Assembly (NCBI GenBank): GCA_009760855.2
Contig: WPIO01000009.1
Span: 2,790,501 to 2,854,500, forward strand
Length of the DNA stretch: 64,000 bases
Reading direction: 5' to 3'
Source: Cristatella mucedo
Taxonomy: Eukaryota; Bryozoa; Phylactolaemata; Cristatellidae
The notes under the pieces were generated by a model. It worked only from the letters and a program-made list of their open reading frames with translations. It was not told where the DNA came from and searched no databases. How positions within the stretch are numbered: position 1 is the first letter of the stretch; each line of letters starts with the position of its first letter. Below, in pieces: positions 54,749 to 64,000 of this stretch. The translations under genes were made by a program, and so were the position numbers.

Positions 54749-55153
54749 GTTTGGTCGCACAGCAGAGAGCCAGCCAATGCCCAACACCGACAGTTTATTA
54801 CCAACGCACGGAGCCGAAGAGCGCACGGCTCCCCTCGGCCCCTACTCTCGCTCGACTACCCCGTCCTCCACTCTCCAGTCCAGCATCTCCCCACCAGCGG
54901 GTTACCGGCCTGTGTCCATACCACATCACAGGCGGACCACAGCTGTGCACCGGCCGACCCTGATGGCGAATCAACCATCTGGCCACCAGATGGTTACTGG
55001 CCTGTGTCTACGCCACATCACAGGCTCATCAGAGGAGCCGGCATACAATACATACATACACACGTACATACGAACTACACGCCCCTTGACCTTAAGGTCA
55101 CAAGTCAGGAGCCGGCATACAATACGTACATACATACGTACATACGAACTACA
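54749..55153 (-). repeat. Dispersed repeat C, right copy
   Basis: Inverted relative to 42006-42374. Slightly longer because the stretch around CCGGCCTGTGTCCATACCAC is partly duplicated (again at about 55000, GGCCTGTGTCTACGCCAC). It keeps an open frame, VHRPTLMANQPSGHQMVTGL, close to that of the left copy. Confidence 0.75.
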
Positions 55154-55796
55154 CAGCTGGAGCCCATAATGCCGACTGCACAGCAGAAGCTACTAAACAG
55201 TGAAGGTATGCACACGCCTGGGTCAGCGGCTGAGCTCGGCTGAATTTCTGCTCCTGGCAAGCTGGCGAAGGGCGCCGCTAAGTCCAACCTTCACCGGTGT
55301 GAGCGGACGCTCACGAGGTCATACAACAGGGGATGAGAGGGTGCTCGTATCCTTCGTAAAAACTCTAGGTTGAGGGAAGCTCGCCGAAGGCTGAAAACAG
55401 CTCAACAATTTGCTCCCGGGCTTTAGCTTAGAGAGATCAATAGAAGCAATAAGTTAAGCATGGGCCTGATTAGGACCTTCGGTCGTTCTATACTTTGAAA
55501 TTAAAATTTTTTTTGCCGCAGCTGCCGCCGATGATCGCACTTACATTTTACGCCATTCACTTGTTGCCAAGGACACGGTGGTGGACCGCTCGTGGGCTTT
55601 TCCTGATTTGACTAGACCTACATACGTATAGTTCACGTAGCGGGTACGCTGTCACGTCACCGGCCGCAGGAGGCATAAAGTAACGGTTGTAGCTTGGCAG
55701 CAGGTTTGAGATTAAAACTATGCACACTCATTCACTCGATTCGGCATTACGGGATTCGGATATGGGATATGGCCACTAACCATACTTTCACACTTC
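55154..55796. other. Spacer, nothing recognised
   Basis: No gene or repeat recognised. Confidence 0.35.
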
Positions 55797-56285
55797 CATC
55801 GACTTCAAGGTTTTGTCTCTCACTGTTAGGTCCTTCATTCTTTGGATCCAGCCTACCTATTAGATCTACTCCTCCACCAGGCTTAGCATCGTACCATCCG
55901 CTTTTCGGAATCTAGTTGTTTACCTGTACCTCGTACAAACCTCAAATCCTTTGGATACCGTGCATTTAGTTCGTATGCTCCCAAAGCCTGCAACTCACTC
56001 CCGACTTGCGTCACGACATCCCCTGACTTGACCACATTTAAAAAAAAATAAAAACACCTATTTATGACAGTATTTAGTGTGTTCCTTAATTCGTACTTTA
56101 TGTGCTTATGCGTGCTGACACTGTTGGATGCTGCCACTAACCACATATGCATGCTAACCCTGTGCATGTCACCCCTAACCATGTTATTCATGTTGTTTAT
56201 CAAGCATGATACAACTCACTCCATTCGGTCGTGTTTCTTTTGCAACAAATGTAAAGCGCCTAGAAAGAAATTGAGTTCTCTGTAA
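55797..56285 (+). mobile_element. LINE-A 3' copy, moderately diverged
   Basis: Starts at ATCGACTTCAAGGTTTTGTC, runs through ATCCTTTGGATACCGTGCAT and the 3' untranslated region to GCGCCTAGAAAGAAATTGAG. The hairpin's second half and the (ATT)n are lost. Confidence 0.82.
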
Positions 56286-56552
56286 GTAAGTATCAAATCT
56301 TGTTTAATAAGACATTCGGACAAGCAGTGCTTAACTAACTGCTTCTCATTCGTGCATACACACGAGTGTCCTGCTGCGTTTCGGTTGGATGCTCCGCTTT
56401 GTCGTTGGCATGCCGACTGCGGGAAGCTTGCTCAGAATCTCAAAATCTAATGGTTTAATTAAATATTTTTCCAATCTCGATTTTGTAGAAATTTTGAAAT
56501 GTTGCCAAAGTCAGAATTATGCCAGAACACGCCAAGTCATGTCGGAGCGGCT

Positions 56553-57042
<490 letters not shown>

Positions 57043-58229
57043 ACCCGGCAAGAGCTGCGGCAACCGCCGTGAAAGAAGGCAATATTGCCTTGGTTGTGCC
57101 AGTATTATGAAAATAAGCTCTGGAATATGGCGATTCACCCAGTACAGATTTATTCACAGTGTCTGCTTGATCTTAGAATTCTTGGTTCGGAGGGATTAGA
57201 CTAAACGAACTTTGGAAGCAAGAATATTTCAATGCATGCATTCTTTTGCTACCGCGAGATCTGTACCGGTTCGGAAGGGAAAGGAGCGCGGCGAGTTGCA
57301 AAGAAATTGTATGTTCTCTTGATCTTGCAAAGAAATTGTATGTTTTTTCCTCAGAATGCACGGGGTACTCCGGTACTACGCACAGAAGCAACACACAAAC
57401 GCACAGAGGCTCACGCACCAGAGTATGTACGAATGAACTCTACGCATTGCCTTAATGTGGGTAGATGGGTGGCTCCGACGCCAAAAGTTGCCACGGAGGT
57501 ATATAAAGTTTTCGGATAGAGATTTCGTTCTCTTAGTGGGCCTTAAAACGAATTAATATTATCGTTATCTTTGTATAGAGCTCAAGGCAAACGTGACGCA
57601 AGCGGTTCAACCGCAACAGGCGACGCGTGCCACAGAGTCTGGCCAAGTTTCAGTGATAAAAAAACGAAAATAATTAAGACATGAACAAACTTCAGCACAG
57701 CTGCGATTTGTCTGATCCAACACAGAGATAAATCGTTGTAGGCGCATCGCAGTCGCAAACTTCCGGACGTCATCCGAGGCGCGCTTCGAGGCATAAGAGT
57801 TAAGCTCGACTCGAAACGTTTCAATATGAGGGAATGAAGGAAGAGTGATGATTAGTTGCCATGGTTATGACGCTCTTGAGCAGCAGCAGTACTGCCTTCG
57901 GATGGCCTTCGTGGTGGCAATCGTTTCGATTCTTTTTCGTTGACAGCCGAACGGCATGAGCTAAAACGGAGAAGCTGCCTTTTGCCGAACTTGCAATCCC
58001 CGCACGGCTGCAGTGAAGAGACAGCGGCGAGAAACAAGCAAAAAAAAAATTACGCTGCGCATATCGTGGACTCGGCAGATTTCGCAGACAGGGCGGAAAT
58101 GATGTGTAACGCAAGTGAGCTTTGAGTAAATGGTGAGCGGAGAAGGAAAAGTATGACACTATGATAAGCGGGAGGGGAGCTGAGACCTGCGCGAGTGCTA
58201 GCCGTTTAGGTCAGGGACGCCTTCACTTG
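57043..58229. other. Spacer with a SINE-A/LINE-A tail remnant
   Basis: A 22-bp direct repeat (GCAAAGAAATTGTATGTT) is at 57298 and 57327. A tail remnant (GGATAGAGATTTCGTTCTCT) is at about 57515-57560. Nothing else is recognised. Confidence 0.35.
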
Positions 58230-58582
58230 AACAGCATCGCGCGGTGGGCGCACGCGTATGTGTGTAAGTGTGAGCGCGTATTTACGTGCATGCGCGTGAG
58301 TGTGTGCATGCGTGTTTGTACGGGCAAGCCGGGGCCAATCTGACACACTCGGTCGGTTCGCAACCGAGATTCGCAGGCTGCGCCTATCGTATCGCGCCAG
58401 CTCGAAGCGCCGAGCTTTGATCTCCACCGCGCGCCGCCGCGAGTTATCTCAAGTCCATCGGGCGCATAAAGCCGCAGGGCCCCGATAGACGCATGAATCG
58501 GCGGGCCTTTCGCGGCGACCTAGCGCCGTGCACGGTGCAGCGCCGCCGAGGACGCGAACGCGCCAGCGGCACGCTCCTGCGA

Positions 58583-58642
58583 CAGCCAGCGGGCTTCGAA
58601 CGCGCCAGCGAGCTCGCTGGCGCGTTCGAAGCCCGCTGGCTG
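58583..58642. repeat. Perfect 60-bp palindrome without spacer
   Basis: A 30-nt arm (CAGCCAGCGGGCTTCGAACG then CGCCAGCGAG) is followed immediately by its exact reverse complement. Pairing continues outward for about 6 more bp with one mismatch. The dyad centre is GAGCTC. Confidence 0.95.
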
Positions 58643-58680
58643 CCGCAGCGCAGCTGGGCAGGGTTAGCTGGAAATGCCGG

Positions 58681-58718
58681 CGATCGATCGATCGATCGAT
58701 CGATCGATCGATCGATCG
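58681..58718. repeat. (CGAT)n tetranucleotide repeat
   Basis: CGATCGATCGATCGATCGAT for nine to ten units. Self-complementary. Confidence 0.97.
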
Positions 58719-59431
58719 CGTCGTTCCCTGGGGAGTGGAGCGACGGCGCTTGACGAACGGACGAACGAACGAACGCGGTCGCTCGAGCGAGTATTCGTCG
58801 ATGTCAACGCGACCTGTTCCCAATAAGCCGTCGAGCGCCGCCGAGAATCTGCCCAACGGTCGCGCCATAGCGTCGCCGCCCCCTATGGCGGCTCGCGTCG
58901 AGAGAGCGGCGCGTGCGTCTAGTCGTGCGTCTGAGGGCTCTGCGCGGCGGCGAGGGAGCTCGCGTGCCGAAGCCGCGCTCCATCGCCGTTTCCCGCGATA
59001 AGCACTCTACTCAGCGCTCAAAGAGCGGCGATTGCCGGCGCCCGAGCGGCTATCTCTCCGCCGCTAATATTAGCGAGGTCTAGAGTCTGGTTCCAAGGTC
59101 TGGCGTCTGTAGCTGCCTCCGACAAAGGAGTCGTAGACGGGCTACGTGGAGGGAGGGGGAGTTGTCGTAAGGTCGCTGGCGCGTCCTCGTTGTCGTCCTG
59201 AGGAACTGGTAGCCCCGAGGGAGAACATTAAATGGCAATAGAAAATTGAGGCTGCTGCGTCGTGCCTCCCTCAAGAGTTCGCCGGGCTCGCTTCGTGAAC
59301 TCAGTATCGAATCGGTGTCGCGCAGGTGCAACGCCTCGAGCGGCAACGCTAAAGAGCGAAGGAGGGCGAGACTCGTAAATGGCATCAGGAGTTTAAGCCC
59401 GTCGTCACCGCAGGCGCCTCAGGCGTCTCAC

Positions 59432-59686
59432 GATTGAAAAGGGGACGCGGCGCAACTGGTACGAGTCGCGATAGCTGGCGGGATCGCTCGAGACGGAAGT
59501 CGTTCCGAGCGAGGCGTAGCGCGACTCAGCCCACGAAGCGGGCGCCGCCCAACGAGAAACCGCAGACGATCCTCTGCCCATCAAAACCGGTCCTGGCATA
59601 TTAGAGCATGGGTTGATGGACTGGACTCGCAGTGACAGTTCACTGGCGGATTCGCGATGCAATTCACAATTTCGTCCAAGAGCCAT
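59432..59686 (-). CDS. Possible coding exon, unidentified protein
   Basis: The minus strand has an 85-codon open segment starting MALGRNCELHRESASELSLR and ending SYRDSYQLRRVPFSI. It is preceded by an acceptor-like TTAGTTAGCAG directly before the ATG and ended by a good donor GTGAGA. Composition looks like real protein (mixed, Ser/Arg-rich) and unlike the low-complexity frames nearby. I do not recognise the family. It could be the first or an internal exon of a gene reading leftwards towards the CpG island, or a chance frame in GC-rich DNA. Confidence 0.35.
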
Positions 59687-60662
59687 CTGCTAACTAATTC
59701 TTTTGACATTTCGTGCCAGAAGAAGAACTCTAATACCACCGCTGACGCGTCTGTGTCCACACAATTTCAGAGAAAGGCTCGAGGCGACATCAGATGAAAG
59801 TCAATGATGGCTGGAACGTGATTTCGCATTAAAAAATAAAGTTAAAGGCGCCAGCGTCGACTCGATTTATGCCTGGTTGAAACTTCGGGTAAGGTTTAAC
59901 AGCATGGGGTACACCAGCGATCTGTGCTGGGTCCACTTGATTTTCACAATTAATTAGTATTCTCCCTCTTGCCATCGTAATCTTGTCTACAAATGCGGGG
60001 CTATAGCCGCAATTGATGGAAATGGTTTTTAGCCCAAAAGCACAGTGGTTATTTGACGCTAACTTGGCGGTTGCTCATTGAGTCGAATTAAGACGTACTT
60101 TTGTCGCCGATGACGACGGCGGGGGGGGGGATCTGGAACTTCATGGAAAGCGAGTAGCTGCGGTCATGTAGCGACAGCAGCAGAGCCAGCGCCAGCTTTA
60201 CAGCGGTGCAGCAGCTTCGCCGAAAGTAAGGTAAGTTTGCTGTGCACATGTCACATAACATGTACTGCAAACACTAGGTGTTAGGATCGGGCTGATAATT
60301 GGGCCGCTGTCTAGCCCTTCCGACGCCATTCGTCACATCATCCACCTCCAGTCACGAGCCAGTCATCATTTTATCTCCAGCTGCGCCAACGCAAATACCA
60401 AAGAGATAATTGGCTCAAAGCGGAATTCAGTCGTTCTGTTCGAAGTCTTCAACTGAAGTTTCGGCACCTGCTGCGAATATCGCACCGGCACTGCACCGGA
60501 AGCAGCCTTAAGGACGACATTCGCACGGCAAAGTATTGAACCGCGTTCAGCTTCAATGCCTGTACTCGAACTGCAAGGTCGAGGTGGTGCCCACCACAGC
60601 TCCGTTATGCACAGGGGAATTCGACATTGATCGAGATTCAAGATCGAGACCTGCTATATCGA
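59687..60662. other. Spacer, nothing recognised
   Basis: Contains a G-run (60120-60130). No clear gene or repeat. Confidence 0.35.
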
Positions 60663-60926
60663 CGTGCAACGACATCTACTCTCCAACTGCTGACTATGGC
60701 ACATCTTTTTCAGCGGTCCTGAACTGCTACTTCTATGCTACTCACTACCTCAACTGCTCTCCTAACTCTGCTATGCTTCCCACTTTCTCTTTGTTGCGTG
60801 AGACGAAGTCTGTTGGCTACCGAATGCGTACCGAAAGCCGCTTAGGCTGTGAGTGCGCTATACAATACTCTCCTGCGTAACGCCCACATGGTCTTTATGA
60901 CTTTGCGGAGTTACTGACGGAGATAC
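60663..60926 (+). mobile_element. LINE-B 3' end only
   Basis: About 264 bp beginning GCAACGACATCTACTCTCCA. The C-terminal LINE-B frame is open ([20 protein letters not shown] through RLGCECAIQYSPA) and it ends GACGGAGATACC. Very close to the main LINE-B copy, so young. Confidence 0.92.
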
Positions 60927-62699
60927 CATTGTCAATGAGATCTTTCTTGCTCGATCCTTCTTGCAATGAGATCGTACTTGCATCAGTACCGCTTCTTTGT
61001 ATTACCACGTGCATCGTATTGTCGCGTATATATAGCCAGAAATTTGGACAAGCCACATGTCGTCCTCTGCCATCCTAATTTCAGACGTATGAGTGGCTTG
61101 CGAGTTATCTTTTTTGCAAATTTTTGTTGGCTCAAATGCTTTCTTTCCCTTTCTCTCACGACTCGGACTCAGGTTCGGCAATTGGAAGAAGGTCGGCGGC
61201 TCAGAGTGCTAACTTCTGTGGCATTAACCACCAGCGACATCACTACCAAGCGACACAGACGACCTGATTGGCGAAGAAGATTGGCCTGATGAAAAAGGCG
61301 ATGTACACAATTACAGGAAATACGGGTACTGAGAAGCAGGCGGCCAAGGGAATGGCTGAAAATCCAAATCGGTCGCAAGGATTTCGTCACAGGAATACGA
61401 TTCCTAATGAGCCAGGGCCTGAGTATCGGGAACAAGCACGAGTCAGATTAGCTCAACTTCATCGACTTTGATGTGCGAGCGGAGGCCAGTCGAGCTTCCT
61501 GCCATCGCGCTCGGGACATTCAGAATGACGTCATCCAGGCAGAAGAAGCTCACCTCGTTCGTGAGCGACGAGCAAGGCGACGCTTACCGCTGCATTATGG
61601 CGGACGAGACGCGCAAGAAGGAGCGGCAGCTTTCGCTGCAGCTTCAGCCTGAGCAGCAGCTTTCGCGCCGCTTTGTATCCAGCTTTGTATCCAGCTTTGT
61701 ATCCGCTTTGTATCCCTTCGTATCCGAGCTTTGTATCCTTTGTGTCCAGGTGTGACCATATGTTCGACAAGAGCGAGTCTCGTCGACCTGAAGCACGCGA
61801 CAAACGTTTCCGACACTCTATCCACTACCACTGTTGACCACCTTTGGGTGAATCGCCAGCTTCCGATTGTCATTTGTTGCGGACAGGGCTATAGAGTGCT
61901 GTTAATCTGAGCTAACACGTAAGGCTCGGAAAGCCTCGATCAAGCAGCTGAAAGAGTTGGCGTCGTACCTACGTTGTTGGGCTCACAAGATCCAGCTGCC
62001 CCCGATTTCGGCTTTCACAAACGATGTCCCCGAAATTGCTCCTCTTAATCGAATTGGTTAGTGACATGATCAATCTGGCGACGTGTTCTTGCGAGCGAAA
62101 CGACGTGCTGCTCAGCAGGCAAAATGCAATCGCATAAGACCTGATAAATGTTGGCAGAGTTCGGTCGAGCCGAGACCGGCTGGCTACGACCTCCTGTACA
62201 AGCTGGTGCGACTTATTCTGACTGCCAGCGTCAACCACCAAGGTGGAAAAACGCGTGTTTAGCCGACTAGAACCTAGAAAACACGCCTTAGAACAGCGAT
62301 GGCTGCGGGCTACCTCAATGTCGCCGTGCTCCTGCATGTAGAGAAAAAAGGCCAAGGCCGTGACGAATGAAATCACCACATATTTTCAATATACGTCTGT
62401 ATGGGCAGCCGCAGCTCACGTGTCGAATAAAAGACTCGACATTTCCACTCTATTTATCATTACCGTCAGGGCTCGCCTCTACCTGAAGATCCTGGCTCCG
62501 TCACTGATATGTCCCCCTTGCTACGGAAGCCAGAAGAGTTACCAAAAGGCCCGCCGTGGATTGTTTCCTTCATTCATTTAGCTGAAATGTTTCAGCACCA
62601 GTTTCAGTTTCCTCACTCCCTCAGATCCTCTCGCTAATGAGCCGCTCGATTCTTCACTTAAAAGATGGCTGCTGGCAGAGTCTTCGCTCAGCGGGTAGT
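60927..62699. other. Unrecognised region; possible exon fragments
   Basis: Some segments look protein-like but match no family I know. Examples are 61268-61471 on the plus strand (MAKKIGLMKKAMYTITGNTG onward) and 61916-62057 on the plus strand (RKARKASIKQLKELASYLRC, then a GTTAGT donor-like site). A minisatellite lies at 61671-61750. Coding status is unresolved. Confidence 0.25.
61671..61750. repeat. Minisatellite of (C)CAGCTTTGTAT-type units
   Basis: GCTTTGTATCC recurs about six times with small changes in spacing. Confidence 0.8.
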
Positions 62700-62935
62700 G
62701 AACTGTCGGGTTGGCTTCCACAATTGTAGCGTTGCGACGCCTCCTCTCCTACTACCAACTGGGGGCGTATTCTTTCCAGCCGTCCTGCTACTTCAATCCT
62801 ACGTCTGTCCTCCTTACTTAGTTACAGCCACGCTGCTCACGTGCTTCTCTTTGCTTTCCATTCTATCTCAGTCGGAGCGCCAGTTGTGCACCGAGAGCCG
62901 ATCAGGCTCTGATCTGGCGCAACCGTGCTTGCCTT
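62700..62935 (+). mobile_element. Eroded LINE-B 3' end
   Basis: GGCTTCCACAATTGTAGCG, then CTCTCCTACTACCAACTGGG, TTTCCAGCCGTCCTGCTACT and CACCGAGAGCCGATCAGGCT, in LINE-B order. It starts further upstream than the young short copies. Frame broken. Confidence 0.65.
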
Positions 62936-62979
62936 TATCGAGTTGCGGGCGGACAATAGGCTGGCAGACAGTCACAGCC

Positions 62980-63960
62980 AGACCGAGGCCACCGCCGCCC
63001 CTCCCCGTCGTACTGCCCTAACTGCTCCTTTAAGCGGCTCCTCGAAGCGTGCTAAGTGGTACCCATTCCTCACTAAAAGCTACTGCTCCACGGCTGGTAC
63101 GCGGCGGCGGGCGGCGGCTTAAAAAAAGCAAGTCCCAGCGAGCTGCAGGGTGCGCGACGGAGCAGCACCAGCACACGCTCGCGGGCGCCCTCCGCCGCCG
63201 CAGGGCGCCGCAGGGCGCTCACTCGCTCGCTGCACTTCGCTCACCGCTCAGTCGCTGCCGACGTCGCCGTCGGCAGCGGTCCCGACGTCGTCGCTGACGC
63301 CGTTCAAAGTTTGCTCGTAGAGGCCGCTCAGTAAGACGCGAATGGTGGCGAAGTCGTTCGGGTCGCAGAGGTCAATGGGCCGCTCGCCGTCTGGCGTTCT
63401 CAGGCTCGAATCGGCGCCCTTCTTTAGCAGGTACCTACAGCGGCCGAGCCGAGCCTGCGCTGGGGCGCTGCAACCAGCGCTCCGGCGGCGGGAGAGGGGT
63501 TGCGGGGACGGAGCGGGGCAGCGAGGACGGGGCCGGGCGGGCAGAAGAGCGACGACGCACGTTCGGCGGAGCGGCTGCGCGTTCACGTCCGCGGTAAAGC
63601 AAAGGCTAGCCGGATTCAAAATGGTTGGCAGATTCATTTATAAAGGCGGGCAGAGAAGCCGCCGTGGCGGCGGCGGCGGCGGCTCCCGCTCGCAGTGAAA
63701 TGCAAGCGTGCAGAGTCGCCCGCTGCACGACGCGAACTCGGCACGAGAGCGAAGGTCGCCACGTGCACAGGCTGACGCTCGGCTCGCGAGCCGCTCGAGC
63801 GGGTGCGGCTCTACGGGAGCTCTGCTCGGAGGAGAGGGCGAGGCTACCCGGCCCGGAGCGAGACGGTCGCGACTCCGGCTGCGGCAGTCGGTGCGGCGAC
63901 TGCGAGCGGGAATAAGAAGGAAATCGCCTACGTCTCGCGACCGACCGCGACGAAGATAGA
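62980..63960. promoter_or_regulatory. GC-rich, CpG-dense region at the right edge
   Basis: Dense CpG with GCC/CGG repeats. It surrounds the ankyrin-like exon on the minus strand and may include the promoter of a gene beyond the window. Reading frames here are long on all strands because of base composition. Confidence 0.35.
63248..63434 (-). CDS. Partial ankyrin-repeat protein, probable terminal exon
   Basis: After a GCTGTAG acceptor-like site the minus strand encodes YLLKKGADSSLRTPDGERPI, then DLCDPNDFATIRVLLSGLY and an acidic tail to TGA (63250-63248). YLLKKGAD..LRT.DGERPIDL is a typical ankyrin unit: a helix ending in L..GAD, then a .DG.RPIDL turn and the next helix. The rest of the protein would lie upstream, beyond the right edge or in unrecognised exons. 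I cannot name the family member. Confidence 0.55.
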
Positions 63961-64000
63961 TAGCGATAATGCAGCTCAATCTACAGTCATAAAACCGACG

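Larger units (their letters stand above)
58230..59200. promoter_or_regulatory. CpG-dense island
   Basis: CpG is strikingly frequent compared with most of the window, as at the ADCK1/SNW1 promoter. It holds a perfect palindrome (58583-58642) and a CGAT repeat (58681-58718). It may be the promoter of an unrecognised gene, but I cannot identify a first exon with confidence. Confidence 0.45.

Noticed and set aside
58528-59001. A 157-codon plus-strand frame through the palindrome and CGAT repeat
   Set aside because: GC-rich DNA gives long frames by composition, and this one crosses simple repeats. The segment after 58801 (MSTRPVPNKPSSAAENLPNG) is more natural but has no supporting splice site or homologue.

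Overview
This looks like a 64-kb piece of a repeat-rich animal genome, most likely from an invertebrate. The evidence is two multi-exon genes with GT-AG introns and clear animal orthologues, long CA/GA/TA microsatellites, non-LTR retrotransposons, tRNA-derived SINEs and eukaryotic tRNA genes. I cannot assign the lineage from the sequence alone, and I recognised no LTR or virus-like element.

Two complete host genes dominate the left part. ADCK1, a UbiB-family atypical kinase or ATPase of mitochondria, lies on the minus strand in nine coding exons (22080 down to 6616, 510 residues). SNW1/SKIP, a spliceosome and transcription co-regulator, lies on the plus strand in fourteen coding exons (22197 to 37550, 568 residues). 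Their start codons are 116 bp apart, so they share a divergent CpG-rich promoter that carries an exact GCGCANGCGC (NRF1-type) palindrome. I recall the same two genes as divergent neighbours on human chromosome 14q24.3, which would make this an old conserved gene pair.

Most of the rest is retrotransposon debris. LINE-A is a Jockey-group (CR1/L2-like) element with about 20 copies, mostly 5'-truncated. It ends in a conserved hairpin followed by (ATT)n. LINE-B is a second Jockey-group element, with one long copy at 47547-50246 (a single frameshift) and several short 3'-end copies. SINE-A is a tRNA-derived SINE whose tail closely resembles the LINE-A 3' hairpin, so it is probably mobilised by LINE-A. 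SINE-B is an unrelated tRNA-derived SINE. A short hAT element of the SPIN/URR1 type, a group noted for horizontal transfer, is cut by the left edge.

The layout is as follows. Positions 1-6615 hold the hAT element and LINE fragments. ADCK1 runs from 6616 to 22080 with repeat-filled introns, then the bidirectional promoter, then SNW1 from 22197 to 37550. From 37551 to 57500 there is an intergenic repeat field with two identical tRNA-Gly(GCC) genes in opposite orientation (45598-45668 minus, 53037-53107 plus) around LINE-B, and a 0.4-kb inverted dispersed repeat (42006-42374 and 54749-55153). From 57500 to 64000 the sequence is CpG- and GC-rich. It contains a perfect 60-bp palindrome, a possible minus-strand coding exon and a partial ankyrin-repeat exon, so further genes probably start or end there.
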